A stretch of DNA of 64,000 nucleotides from a virus. The notes beneath the pieces were generated by a model, which searched no databases, was not told where the DNA came from, and saw only the letters and a program-made list of their open reading frames with translations. The position numbers and the translations under genes are program-made. Shown piece by piece: positions 23,767 through 31,964 of this stretch. Within the stretch, counting starts at the first letter, position 1, and each line of letters starts with the position of its first letter. The DNA lies in the IMG/VR virus record IMGVR_UViG_3300027908_000023, positions 34,537 through 98,536 of that record; one strand, given 5' to 3'.

Positions 23767-24537
23767 CTACTCGCCAGCCTCTTGTCCTCGGCGCGCGGCC
23801 ATCTCCTTGAGGAGCTTGGCATGGATGCTGGCGACTTGCTTCTGGATCTGCTCCAGCGACCAGCCGTCATTGACGAGCCAGCGGCAGGCTGTGTTGATGT
23901 GGTTGTTGGCGCTTTCGAGCTTCTTGGCACGGTCTTCCTTGGCCTCGCGGTTCTCGCGGGCTTTCTCGCGGGCACGAGCCTTGGCCGCGTCCTCGCGCGA
24001 GATGGTCGCCATCAGGGTTGGGTCGAGCTGGTCCATGAGCTTTGAGGTTTCGCGCACCGATGCGGGATCTTCGGAGGCTTCACGCACGGAGTCAACCGCT
24101 TCGCTGACGGTTTCTGCCGTCATGGTCTGGCCTGGTGGCGTGGCCGCGTGAGCGATATCGAGAACCTCTTCGCGCTGGTCATCGTTCAGAGCGATCAGTT
24201 CGCGCATGAGCGTTTCCGGCAACGGCGAATAAGTGTCTCCTATAGGAGACACTTTTATCTCGCGGTCGAGCCTGGCGGCGTCGAGCAACCGGTAGATATG
24301 CCCGCGAGACGTGTCGAATTCCTCGATACAGCACTGGCGGAAACCTTTGTAGCCCAGCGCCTTCCAGCCCTGTGCCTCGTAGAAGCGCAACAACTCTGCC
24401 CGCGCGCTGTCGATCTGATCGCCGGCCTGTGCGATGTGGTGCTTGATCTGCTGAATGCTCTGCTGCGCCTGACTGGTCGTCATCTCGGCTGGGAGAACCA
24501 TCGACGCCACGGGTTGCTCTAGGATGCCAACGGACAT
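23767..24537 (-). CDS. putative DNA-binding protein upstream of terminase
   Basis: 256 aa. The first 110 residues include a HTH-like segment (YKGFRQCCIEEFDTSRGHIYR, LLDAARLDREI), then LPETLMRELIALNDDQREEV, a layout seen in KorB/ParB-like helical proteins. A charged coiled coil (AKARAREKARENREAKEDR) and an amphipathic tail follow. A perfect 24-bp palindrome lies within its coding sequence. Role unknown; packaging or partition are possible. Confidence 0.65.
   Translation of the reverse strand: MSVGILEQPVASMVLPAEMTTSQAQQSIQQIKHHIAQAGDQIDSARAELLRFYEAQGWKALGYKGFRQCCIEEFDTSRGHIYRLLDAARLDREIKVSPIGDTYSPLPETLMRELIALNDDQREEVLDIAHAATPPGQTMTAETVSEAVDSVREASEDPASVRETSKLMDQLDPTLMATISREDAAKARAREKARENREAKEDRAKKLESANNHINTACRWLVNDGWSLEQIQKQVASIHAKLLKEMAARRGQEAGE
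24231..24254. repeat. perfect 24-bp palindrome inside a coding sequence
   Basis: AAGTGTCTCC-TATA-GGAGACACTT is fully self-complementary and encodes part of a PIGDTYSP segment. Could be an operator or binding site for the encoded DNA-binding protein. Confidence 0.5.
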
Positions 24538-25217
24538 GGAATTTGCTCTTTTGGTTGTTGGAGTGATACAGGGAACGGTTTGATTTGTGGAACCTGACCG
24601 CTTTTCTCAAGGATTGGTTCCATGCGTTTGCGGAACGCTTGAAGTTTTGCGCGCTTCCGGATCGGCATTTGTTCAACGAGGTCAACGAGCCACTGATGAA
24701 CCGATAGGGTCTTCTTCATCCGACTAGCGCGCTCTTGTTCTTCCGTCATCGGTTCGCCACACTCCTTGCGATATTCAGCGCGCACCACCAATTTATTGTT
24801 GCGCAAAATCCAGTCCTTGGGATGCCAGAGACAACACTGCCTTGATTCGCGCTCGATCAAGGCTATGGCACGATCACTCTGGCTCAATGCCGTCAACGGG
24901 ATATGATCCTCGGGTGGGTCCAGGTACAGTTCCGGCGCTGCTTTGCCGGCAACGACGGTCCACACTTGCAGATAGTCTTTCAGGTCCTGTTGTGACCACT
25001 CCTCCACGTTTTTGAAACGCTTGAGCCGTTTGCCGCGCAGCTTCCATTGCTCCAACTTGATGAGGAATTTCTTTTGCCGGCGCCTCTCCTCTTTAGTCTC
25101 TTGCTTCTGCCGGCGTTCGATCTGCGCTGGCGTCGGTTCTGGCCTGGGACGCGGTGGCGCTGGTGCGCGTCGTGACGGCGGTTGAGGCAGTAACGTGACA
25201 GCCGATGTTTCGGACAT
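24519..25217 (-). CDS. hypothetical basic protein, 232 aa
   Basis: Begins with a Pro/Arg-rich disordered segment and a strongly basic helix (ERRQKQETKEERRRQKKFL). No known domain in the remaining part. It overlaps the downstream gene by 19 nt. Possibly nucleic-acid binding by charge. Confidence 0.6.
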   Translation of the reverse strand: MSETSAVTLLPQPPSRRAPAPPRPRPEPTPAQIERRQKQETKEERRRQKKFLIKLEQWKLRGKRLKRFKNVEEWSQQDLKDYLQVWTVVAGKAAPELYLDPPEDHIPLTALSQSDRAIALIERESRQCCLWHPKDWILRNNKLVVRAEYRKECGEPMTEEQERASRMKKTLSVHQWLVDLVEQMPIRKRAKLQAFRKRMEPILEKSGQVPQIKPFPVSLQQPKEQIPCPLAS

Positions 25218-25223
25218 TGATGC

Positions 25224-25526
25224 TCAGGAAGCGAGTGCCTCCAACCTCCGTTCATGCTCATCGTCTTCGCCGTCCAGCGCTACCGTGGCGCACTCTTGAT
25301 GCTGCCTGGCCCAACCGGCAAACAGGCATCGACCATCCGCGAGCCATCTCCTTGATTGCCTGGTATGGCCGACCATGCCCTCTAGCGTCACACTTGCCAG
25401 GTGATAACCGAGCGGTGTGGTCGAGAGGATGAGCCAGACGAACGGCAGGTCGCCGAAGTGCGCCACGGCCAGCCGGCGCAGGGCTGGTTGAGCGTTGTTG
25501 AAGTCGGTGGCAGTGAGATCGTGCAT
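25224..25526 (-). CDS. hypothetical protein, 100 aa
   Basis: ATG 25526; a TTG nine bases upstream is an alternative. Contains a hydrophobic stretch (FVWLILSTTPLGYHLASV) that may be buried rather than membrane-spanning. It is the first gene of the terminase operon; about 160 nt without genes lie upstream (25527-25685), AT-richer than average, with no clear promoter. Confidence 0.55.
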   Translation of the reverse strand: MHDLTATDFNNAQPALRRLAVAHFGDLPFVWLILSTTPLGYHLASVTLEGMVGHTRQSRRWLADGRCLFAGWARQHQECATVALDGEDDEHERRLEALAS

Positions 25527-25685
25527 GGCGGACAATCACAGTGAAACTAATTTGCGTTTTACGCGCCATCGGCGCAATAGCTTGTTCTGATTGTCTGGGA
25601 AGAAGTGGGGCGATAAAAGATAAAATGTGATCAAAACGTGGTAGTGATATGTCGGAAAGGTTGGATTGTAGCGGATGGGCAAAGT

Positions 25686-25964
25686 TTAACGCTGGTCTGC
25701 GTTGAAATCAGGCCACAGCGATTCGAGCCGGCCTTCATTCTCGCGCTGCTTGAGTTCCTCCAGCATGCGCTGTTCCTGTTCCTTCATGGCGCGAATGATC
25801 TCATCAGGCACCAGGGTCGTGATGTCGATCATCTGATGAAGGACTTCACGCATCTCGCGATTGCGAGTCTGCACGGCTGTAAAGTATTCCGGTCTGGTGG
25901 CTTCAAGGACAAGCAAGCGCTCCCGGCGGCGCCGCCAGGCGGTGTTGATTTCGTCTCTGGTCAT
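25686..25964 (-). CDS. hypothetical coiled-coil protein, 92 aa
   Basis: Strong ribosome site AAGGAGATGATACC before ATG 25964. Helical and charged throughout (RRRRERLLVLEATRP..., EQEQRMLEELKQREN). No family recognised. Confidence 0.65.
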   Translation of the reverse strand: MTRDEINTAWRRRRERLLVLEATRPEYFTAVQTRNREMREVLHQMIDITTLVPDEIIRAMKEQEQRMLEELKQRENEGRLESLWPDFNADQR

Positions 25965-25980
25965 GGTATCATCTCCTTGA

Positions 25981-26274
25981 TCAACCGGGCAGCACACCAT
26001 GATACTCGTCCCGCCACTTCTTGCTGAGCTTCTCGCGAATCAGATACAGGTCATCGAAAATCCCTCGCAATCGCTCCAGGTATTCGCGCTGGCTCGGCTC
26101 GCCATAACCCGTCTTGATCAGCAGTTCAAGCAACGGGTCATGGCCGCCTTCAAGGCGAACAAGAAACTGCGCGAAGGTTTCATCGGCTCTCGGCCTGGGA
26201 TGCGCCGGCGCTTCCTGATAGGCATCGTACACGACTCGCGGCTTGGCCTTGCGGCCACGTCCGGTCTTCGGCAT
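25981..26274 (-). CDS. hypothetical protein, 97 aa
   Basis: N-terminus is basic (MPKTGRGRKAKPRV), then a helical region (FAQFLVRLEGGHDPLLELL). ATG 26274 has CAGGAGAAACAGCC upstream. Unknown function. Confidence 0.6.
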   Translation of the reverse strand: MPKTGRGRKAKPRVVYDAYQEAPAHPRPRADETFAQFLVRLEGGHDPLLELLIKTGYGEPSQREYLERLRGIFDDLYLIREKLSKKWRDEYHGVLPG

Positions 26275-26308
26275 GGCTGTTTCTCCTGAATGACGATTAC
26301 TATATGGT

Positions 26309-26539
26309 TCAACATTCAGACTCACGATGCATCGCGGCATCGAGCAACGCTTTCCCGTGGCGCTTGTGGCAGCCGTCGATGTACCGGTGGATCATCCCGC
26401 GAAGCGTGTTGACCTCAACCTCCGTCAGTTCGCCAATCGCGTCCGCCGCGCTATCGTGGCTTGGCCGCAATTTACTGTAGTGACCGGCGGCGAAACTGAT
26501 GTAGACATTGACACGTCCAGTCTGAGTATGAGATTTCAT
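26309..26539 (-). CDS. hypothetical protein, 76 aa
   Basis: Begins MKSHTQTGRVNVYISFAAGH; helical C-terminal half with HRYIDGCHKRHGKALLDAA. No known domain. Follows the Rad52-like gene by 38 nt and may be co-transcribed with it. Confidence 0.55.
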   Translation of the reverse strand: MKSHTQTGRVNVYISFAAGHYSKLRPSHDSAADAIGELTEVEVNTLRGMIHRYIDGCHKRHGKALLDAAMHRESEC

Positions 26540-26577
26540 CGAGACTACTCCCGGGCGAAACAGGGGCGACTTCTTGG

Positions 26578-27423
26578 TTACACTCCTACTAGCTCCATCT
26601 CTTCTACCACGACCGGCAGCTTCCCCACTTGCAAGGTCACGACTTCGTAATCCGCCAGCGTCAACTGCTCCAGCGACTTCACATGATGGAGATCGCATAC
26701 CCGGCTGATGCTGATTTTCCGCGTCTGGCACAACCGCTTGATAAAGTGTACCTGATCGTCCGTGATAATGCTTGCCGGATCGGGCTTCGCTTCCACGGCA
26801 TGACCGTTGCCATTGTGGCCGTTCGTGCCGTTGGCATGGTGCCCGTTGCCGGTTCCGGAAAGCCTCGGTGTCTGGCTAAACTGCCGCTTCCTCGGATCGT
26901 AGTCGTACCAGTCTGCCTTGATCCGGTAGAGATAGCGGCCGATGCCGAACTTCACGGCCGCGCGTTTGTGGGCATCGGAGAACGCTGCCTTGCGGCGGTC
27001 CCCCTCATCGTCCTGCTGGGAAGGGCTACCGACATCCTGCTTCTCGATCCATTCTCCACCGATGCGCACCCGCAATCGGCAGATCACGCTGCCCATGATG
27101 ACCTCTTCTCCAAGGATCATCTCGTCGCAATCGTTGCCGTCCTTGTCCTTGACTGTCCTGCCAGTCTTCTGCATGGCCGGCACGCGAGCATCGGGAAGAA
27201 CCTCATATGAGGTTTCCCAGCCGCCAATGCCGAGAACTTCGTCAAGGCGATCCTCAACGGTGCGGACATCTACATAGGCAAAAGCGAGAGCGCGATTGCC
27301 AACGGTCTTGCCGGGAAGAAACTTCACGTCCTCAATGTCGAACGGTGCGGCCAGCGCGGCAGCGATGGCCTGGACATCAATGGTGGTCTGCGTTGCAGTA
27401 GTCCCGGTGGTTGCTGTCGTCAT
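26578..27423 (-). CDS. Rad52-like single-strand annealing protein
   Basis: 281 aa. Residues 22-170 match the Rad52/Rad22 family: PFDIEDVKFLPGK, FAYVDVRTVEDRLDEVLG, WETSYEV, and SDAHKRAAVKFGIGRYLYRI. These proteins anneal complementary single strands in phage recombination and double-strand break repair. A Gly/Asn/His linker (HHANGTNGHNGNGH) leads to a C-terminal helical domain of about 75 residues. It is a separate unit from the exonuclease/annealase pair at 61-63 kb. Promoter-like element at 27469-27494. Confidence 0.85.
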   Translation of the reverse strand: MTTATTGTTATQTTIDVQAIAAALAAPFDIEDVKFLPGKTVGNRALAFAYVDVRTVEDRLDEVLGIGGWETSYEVLPDARVPAMQKTGRTVKDKDGNDCDEMILGEEVIMGSVICRLRVRIGGEWIEKQDVGSPSQQDDEGDRRKAAFSDAHKRAAVKFGIGRYLYRIKADWYDYDPRKRQFSQTPRLSGTGNGHHANGTNGHNGNGHAVEAKPDPASIITDDQVHFIKRLCQTRKISISRVCDLHHVKSLEQLTLADYEVVTLQVGKLPVVVEEMELVGV

Positions 27424-27468
27424 GGCGTTTATCCCCTGGAAGGCGATGCTTCATCTCTTCACAGGGTT

Positions 27469-27494
27469 ATTCGCCGTTAGCCGACCGGGATTTA
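27469..27494 (-). promoter_or_regulatory. phage promoter-like element, copy 17
   Basis: TAAAT, 15 nt, GCGAATAACC, 46 nt upstream of the Rad52-like start. TAA is also the stop of the gene at 27492. Confidence 0.65.
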
Positions 27495-27701
27495 ATCCGC
27501 CAGGAAGTTTTTGTCGATTTTCAAGATCCTCTGGTGCATCCGCTCGATGACCTCGAAGAACAGAACATCATCGTAGGCCAGCGCATGCCCGCGAGCCTTC
27601 CGCTCATGGTTGGCTGCTTCCATCGCCATTGCCTCAATCCTGGCAGCGACGATGGCTTCCTCGATGGCCAGTTCCTTCATACGCTGATCATGGTCGCTCA
27701 T
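27492..27701 (-). CDS. small helical protein, 69 aa
   Basis: Acidic N-terminal helix (KELAIEEAIVAARIEAMAME) followed by a basic helix. The same ALAYDD/ERMHQRI layout recurs loosely in the next gene (GHGYERAFGTD, VVERARQQI). Unknown function. Confidence 0.6.
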   Translation of the reverse strand: MSDHDQRMKELAIEEAIVAARIEAMAMEAANHERKARGHALAYDDVLFFEVIERMHQRILKIDKNFLAD

Positions 27702-27728
27702 CGTCTTTCTCCGCCTTCATGGTTACCT

Positions 27729-27929
27729 CTACCAGCGCCACGTCCTTGAGGTAAAACCATACCTTCCCGTCTCCGGGCGCGCCGTTATCTGCTGCCGTGC
27801 CCGTTCAACGACCTCAGAGAATGTATCCGTGCCAAAGGCTCGCTCATAGCCGTGGCCGACAAGTTCCTGATTCACGGCAGCCAGCGCAGACATCTCAATG
27901 CAGGCCAACAATATGAGCGAATGCATCAT
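27729..27929 (-). CDS. hypothetical protein, 66 aa
   Basis: Residues 1-20 are hydrophobic (MMHSLILLACIEMSALAAV) and could be a signal or membrane segment. ATG 27929 overlaps the upstream stop (ATGA). No family recognised. Confidence 0.55.
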   Translation of the reverse strand: MMHSLILLACIEMSALAAVNQELVGHGYERAFGTDTFSEVVERARQQITARPETGRYGFTSRTWRW

Positions 27930-28123
27930 CTCAGCAACTCATCTATGCTCATCTGCTCCAGCACAGCGATTCTCCGTTGCCGGATGAGATCAGCCGCAAA
28001 GGCCAACAGAACAGCGCCGGGAACCTCGAACGACTCATCGCAGCGCAGGTCGGAAATCTCGACCGTGCCCGAATAGTCGCCGTTGGATGTGAAGGTAAAG
28101 TCACCGTAGGTCCTGGTGTGCAT
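27926..28123 (-). CDS. hypothetical protein, 65 aa
   Basis: N-terminal beta strands (YGDFTFTSNGDYSGTVEIS) and C-terminal helix (IRQRRIAVLEQMSIDELL). Starts 3 nt after the upstream stop. Unknown. Confidence 0.6.
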   Translation of the reverse strand: MHTRTYGDFTFTSNGDYSGTVEISDLRCDESFEVPGAVLLAFAADLIRQRRIAVLEQMSIDELLR

Positions 28124-28125
28124 TG

Positions 28126-28587
28126 TTACTTCGCCCCCTTCATTGGCTTGAGGCCATCGCGTTCTTTCCACGGTCCGAAACAACCCTGGCAGGCTGGGTA
28201 TTTTTCTTGGCCGACCAATCCCTTATCCCGGCATGCCTGGCAATGCCCGGCGATCACCTTCTGATCTTGGCAATGGACATGGCCAGTCCAGATCACCGGC
28301 GCAGCGCCGCAATGAATGCAGGTAGCCGTCTGGAGGAATAACGGCCCGGCCGGCTCTCTGGCTTCCTCCAAGGCGTTGACACGCTTCTGTAAATCCTGCG
28401 CTGCGCTTTGGAGTTGTTGAACTTCTACGATGCTTGGCTTGGGCTCCAGTGTAAACAACAGATCAGCATGCCGCTTCTCGATCCTGGACATGTGATCCCG
28501 GAGATACCTCGCATCATTAGCCAGCGCGCCGATGAGAACAAACACGGTCAGGAACACGAACGAGACTACCAGATTACGCATAGACAT
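28126..28587 (-). CDS. membrane-anchored coiled-coil Zn-finger protein
   Basis: 153 aa. One N-terminal membrane helix (LVVSFVFLTVFVLIGALA), a coiled coil at 55-85 (VEVQQLQSAAQDLQKRVNAL), then three Cys clusters (CIHCG, CQACRDKG, CQGCFG). The order resembles membrane-anchored zinc-ribbon proteins with the ribbon in the cytoplasm. Function unknown. Confidence 0.65.
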   Translation of the reverse strand: MSMRNLVVSFVFLTVFVLIGALANDARYLRDHMSRIEKRHADLLFTLEPKPSIVEVQQLQSAAQDLQKRVNALEEAREPAGPLFLQTATCIHCGAAPVIWTGHVHCQDQKVIAGHCQACRDKGLVGQEKYPACQGCFGPWKERDGLKPMKGAK

Positions 28588-28596
28588 CCCTCCTGA

Positions 28597-29253
28597 TTAC
28601 AGCATCACCGATACCTTGTTTTTGCCACGACCTATCTCTAAGTAGAGACAAGACTCCCTTCCGACCAGCTTCGGTTTCTTGCCGCTCTGAAGCGTCTCCT
28701 TGACGGCCTGCAAGGTTTCCGGGTCGCGCCATCTCAGCGCCCGCGCAATCGCGCCGGGGATCTGCTCGCGAATTGGCGCTTCCACGAGGTCAGCGATCTC
28801 GGCAGCCAAGGCGTTCTTGAGTTTCTTCACTCCCTCATCGGGAGCGTTCTTGATCTGACACTCTCCCCAGGCTTCATAGCCCATCCATATCAGCATCGGC
28901 ACGCGCTTGTCGGCCTTCATCTTCTCCAGCAACAGAGAGTAGAACTCCCTGATCTGCCGGATCGGCGCGGCCAACAAGGGGCCAAGCAACTCATCGGCCT
29001 TGGCATCGGCCGCATCGTAACTGTCCTTGTCGTGGGCAAGAACCATTCCGACAATGGCCTCGATCCAGGCATCGGCAAGAGCCGGAACATTCATGGAGAT
29101 TCTCCTTTTCGTGGAAGCGTGGCCGTCCAGTGCATAGCGTAACAGCGTGCCAAGAAATTTCGCCCGCGCGACCGGGCTGTTGCGCTTCATCGACACGGCA
29201 AATTTGCCGGCCTCCAGAGAGGCCATGACGGCGGTGCGGATGCCAATTGGCAT
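28597..29253 (-). CDS. hypothetical protein, 218 aa, internal start
   Basis: The frame is open from ATG 29253, two bases after the upstream stop. A second ATG at 29094 has a strong ribosome site (AAAAGGAGAATCTCC), so a shorter 165-aa form is likely. The C-terminal part is helical with a basic end (KPKLVGRESCLYLEIGRG). No family recognised. Confidence 0.65.
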   Translation of the reverse strand: MPIGIRTAVMASLEAGKFAVSMKRNSPVARAKFLGTLLRYALDGHASTKRRISMNVPALADAWIEAIVGMVLAHDKDSYDAADAKADELLGPLLAAPIRQIREFYSLLLEKMKADKRVPMLIWMGYEAWGECQIKNAPDEGVKKLKNALAAEIADLVEAPIREQIPGAIARALRWRDPETLQAVKETLQSGKKPKLVGRESCLYLEIGRGKNKVSVML

Positions 29254-29255
29254 GG

Positions 29256-29714
29256 TTACTTCTTCTTTCTCTTCTTGACCTTCTCAAGTGGCAACTGCCA
29301 TTTTCCGGCCAGGATCAGGTTGACGATGGCTTGCAGGGCTTCACGCTCTGATGGAAAATAAGTGTTGATGCCGTCGTTGCTGTCCGCTGCATAGCGCCCG
29401 TTGACTCGCGGAAACAGCATGTCGCGCGGCATCAACTCCGGCCGGTAATGGCGCATGGCAATCCGCGCATCGAAGAACCATGTCCAGCCTGCCGATCTCT
29501 TGGCTGGCCAGCGCTTCATGTTGGCCAGCCATCGCCACGCCTTGCCGACAACTTTACAGGTCAGTAGCCCGGCGGGCTTTGCGTTGCAGAGTAACCGATT
29601 GCGTTGCGCCTTCGGGAATTGCGTTGCAAGTGGCAATTGTGTGTCAAAGCCGCTTTTCCTTGCTCCAGAGAAAACGCAATCAGCGCTCAATCGGTGTCTC
29701 AATTGCGTTTTCAT
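29256..29714 (-). CDS. hypothetical basic protein, 152 aa
   Basis: Start ATG 29714 with GGAAGAGAG upstream, overlapping the previous gene by 35 nt. Very basic, ending in KVKKRKKK. Contains CNAKPAGLLTCKVVGKAWRW, a region rich in Trp. Unknown; nucleic-acid binding by charge is possible. Confidence 0.55.
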   Translation of the reverse strand: MKTQLRHRLSADCVFSGARKSGFDTQLPLATQFPKAQRNRLLCNAKPAGLLTCKVVGKAWRWLANMKRWPAKRSAGWTWFFDARIAMRHYRPELMPRDMLFPRVNGRYAADSNDGINTYFPSEREALQAIVNLILAGKWQLPLEKVKKRKKK

Positions 29715-29997
29715 CTCTCTTCCGATGCGGCTCCTTCTTTGGCCGTGACATCCGCTCTGCCACGTAGCGCTCAAAGTCGGCATGATCCATCTGCCGTCTC
29801 ACGCTGGCAATCGGCCCGTCCGGGTCGATCGGGATGATCTCGTCAGCAATCTTTCTCATGTCTCGAACCGCTTGCCGGGGCGTCTTGTTGCGGATGATCG
29901 CTTTCCACGACATCGCACCCATGTGTTCTTCATGCAAGCGCACCGCATCTGCCGCGCCTGGATAGCGCTCCCGGCATTCTGAAAGGCTCATCGGCAT
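29680..29997 (-). CDS. hypothetical HTH-like protein, 105 aa
   Basis: Helical; the first 30 residues (PMSLSECRERYPGAADAVR) and MSWKAIIRNKTPRQAVRDM suggest a small helical DNA-binding fold without a clear signature. Starts within the upstream stop (TGATG). Confidence 0.55.
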   Translation of the reverse strand: MPMSLSECRERYPGAADAVRLHEEHMGAMSWKAIIRNKTPRQAVRDMRKIADEIIPIDPDGPIASVRRQMDHADFERYVAERMSRPKKEPHRKRDENAIETPIER

Positions 29998-30236
29998 CAA
30001 GAAACCTCCTGTCTGTGTTCGCGCCGGCCAACGCGCGAGACGATCTCGTTGGCGATCAACTGTCCCGATGCGGCCCAAAGGTGAACCAGGATAAAACGCC
30101 TGCCGTGGTAACGCTGGGTGCGAAACCGCGCGGCACCGACATCGTTCATGCCGGCGAGGTCTTCAGGAATGGTGGTGATACTCTGGCCGAACGAGAACCG
30201 TTCGGCCAGGATACGAATGAGAGACGGGGCTTTCAT
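29997..30236 (-). CDS. hypothetical protein, 79 aa
   Basis: Starts MKAPSLIRILAERFSFGQS and ends in a basic tail. Contains RRFILVHLWAASGQLIANEI, probably beta-alpha. No family recognised. Confidence 0.55.
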   Translation of the reverse strand: MKAPSLIRILAERFSFGQSITTIPEDLAGMNDVGAARFRTQRYHGRRFILVHLWAASGQLIANEIVSRVGRREHRQEVS

Positions 30237-30264
30237 GGTGGACTCCTCCCGGCGGTTATCTCCA

Positions 30265-30819
30265 TTAACTGAGCGCTTCCATCAGCACGCGCATCTTCTC
30301 CGCGCCGATCTGCGAGATCATCGCCTTGACGGTCTTGAGATCGTCCAGCCGGAACATGCCTGGATCGCCAGCGACATTGGCCGGCAGCGCTGCCGATGAC
30401 GATGGAGCGACGACGCACGGTGCCGACGTGAGCGGCTCGACAATCGCCGATGTCGCAACCACTTCGTTGCGGATTGTCGGGATGAGATTTACCGGCTCCG
30501 GCGCGGCGGGAACCGTGGCGATCAGACCAGAGAGCGGCGCATCGGTCACGTCCACGCTCTTGCGCGGCCGGCCGCGCGGCTTGGGCGCTGCATCACCGGA
30601 CTCTTCCGCGCCGCCATTCTTTGGCTTGGGATGGAGCGTCTGGCCCTTGTAGGTGCTGGCCATCGCGGGCGTGATCTCGACATCATAGGTAGCCTTGACG
30701 TATTCCACGATCGCGGCCGGCTTGGCGTCGCGACCCAGCGCATCGAGCGCCCGGCGGACAGAATCGACCTTGCTGATAGTGGCTTTCCCGTTGGCTTCGA
30801 CTTCTGCTACTGCGGACAT
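30265..30819 (-). CDS. putative regulator with AT-hook
   Basis: 184 aa. An N-terminal HTH-like domain (VRRALDALGRDAKPAAIVEY, VKATYDVEITPAMASTYK) is followed by a canonical AT-hook (PKPRGRPRK near residue 80) and a C-terminal helical domain. It has its own TTGACA promoter with a palindromic site, unlike the surrounding genes. A DNA-binding regulator or architectural protein is likely. Confidence 0.65.
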   Translation of the reverse strand: MSAVAEVEANGKATISKVDSVRRALDALGRDAKPAAIVEYVKATYDVEITPAMASTYKGQTLHPKPKNGGAEESGDAAPKPRGRPRKSVDVTDAPLSGLIATVPAAPEPVNLIPTIRNEVVATSAIVEPLTSAPCVVAPSSSAALPANVAGDPGMFRLDDLKTVKAMISQIGAEKMRVLMEALS

Positions 30820-30850
30820 TATCACTCCCGAATTCTTGATGGTTGTTCAT

Positions 30851-30903
30851 CATGGCAATTGCCATGCATTAGTTTATCCTAGCGGCGCGAGGATGGTTGT
30901 CAA
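30851..30903 (-). promoter_or_regulatory. sigma70-type promoter and palindromic operator
   Basis: Minus strand TTGACA (30898-30903), 16 bp, TAGGAT (30876-30881). A perfect 16-bp palindrome CATGGCAATTGCCATG (30851-30866) lies just downstream, 32 nt before the AT-hook gene. Autoregulation is an inference. Confidence 0.55.
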
Positions 30904-30934
30904 GGAAATTGTCGCGGAAAACCCAGATTGTTTC

Positions 30935-31156
30935 TCAGTGTTGCTCGCGCCACAGGATCATTACCGCGCCGTCAATAGCAGCCTGCAACGACCAATACCT
31001 GTCATAGATTTCCTCTCCGTCATAGAGATACCATCTTGCAGGGCATCCTGGCGTTGGATGCGCCACCGTGAATCGCTTGTCCCGCGAGCGCTGCTCGGTT
31101 GTCCGGCCAATATGATCGTGTTCAATGTCCCACATGATCGACGGCATCACGCTCAT
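30935..31156 (-). CDS. hypothetical protein, 73 aa
   Basis: ATG 31156 overlaps the upstream TGA (ATGA). Ends with the motif YDRYWSLQAAIDGAVMILW, aromatic-rich. Last gene of the operon 30935-38159 group that continues upstream. Unknown function. Confidence 0.6.
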   Translation of the reverse strand: MSVMPSIMWDIEHDHIGRTTEQRSRDKRFTVAHPTPGCPARWYLYDGEEIYDRYWSLQAAIDGAVMILWREQH

Positions 31157-31716
31157 TTCTCCCCGGCAATCTGGTTGACGATTCGTAACAACTCGCGCAC
31201 GATGACCAGACGTTGCTGCTCGCTCTGCTGTCGCCAACCATGCTCCAGCGGTGTCATGCGAAACGCCTTCTCGAACGACTCATCAATCTTCAGCATCTCG
31301 ACAATTGAGGTATCATCGCTCTGCCGGTATTCCGATTGCGGAGCCACAAACCCGAGCCGCTTGGAGATTTCCAGCATGACGCGATGATAGCGGTTCTGGA
31401 TCGACTCGCGACCCAACCTGAACTGCTCTGAGTCGTTGGCGAACTTCTCGAATAACGCATGGAGGTAATCGCGATCTTCGAGGAGACTCTTGACGTATTC
31501 TACCTCCATCATGCCGTTGGCACGCGACCTGGCCAAGAGACGAATCCCAACGAGGGCACCTTCGGTCAGCGGCGATCCAGGCAAATTAGCGGTGATCATG
31601 GATCGCAGGTGAGCGGCGATCTTGTGCTTGACCGTTTCAACCTCCATCGGCTCAGTCATCGGCAAGGCGCGAACCACGACGGCGAGGATTTCAGCGGCGT
31701 GTTCTTCGATGGTCAT
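31153..31716 (-). CDS. hypothetical helical protein, 187 aa
   Basis: All-alpha (MTIEEHAAEILAVVVRAL..., YVKSLLEDRDYLHALFEKF). No catalytic or binding motif visible. Overlaps both neighbours by ATGA. Confidence 0.65.
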   Translation of the reverse strand: MTIEEHAAEILAVVVRALPMTEPMEVETVKHKIAAHLRSMITANLPGSPLTEGALVGIRLLARSRANGMMEVEYVKSLLEDRDYLHALFEKFANDSEQFRLGRESIQNRYHRVMLEISKRLGFVAPQSEYRQSDDTSIVEMLKIDESFEKAFRMTPLEHGWRQQSEQQRLVIVRELLRIVNQIAGEK

Positions 31717-31964
31717 CCATCATCCTCCAGTAGCATGACCTTGCGTCCGGAGTTGCCGAGTTCGATGGCCTTGGCTTTGGCCGATGCGGCGTCCGGCTCA
31801 ACATAGACCGGAATGCCGACAAGTGGAACGATGCCGCCCTGATCCACTTCCGGAATCAGTCGGCGGATGATCTGCCATTGCGCATTAGTGCAGACCATGA
31901 CATCGTGAGAGCGCAAGGCAAGAACTGAGCGACAGACAGTGAGAATGTCTTCCAGTGTCATCAT
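31713..31964 (-). CDS. hypothetical protein, 83 aa
   Basis: Alpha/beta pattern with a C-terminal acidic end (GNSGRKVMLLEDDG). ATG 31964 with GGAAGAGGCC upstream; a second ATG follows at once. Unknown function. Confidence 0.6.
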   Translation of the reverse strand: MMTLEDILTVCRSVLALRSHDVMVCTNAQWQIIRRLIPEVDQGGIVPLVGIPVYVEPDAASAKAKAIELGNSGRKVMLLEDDG

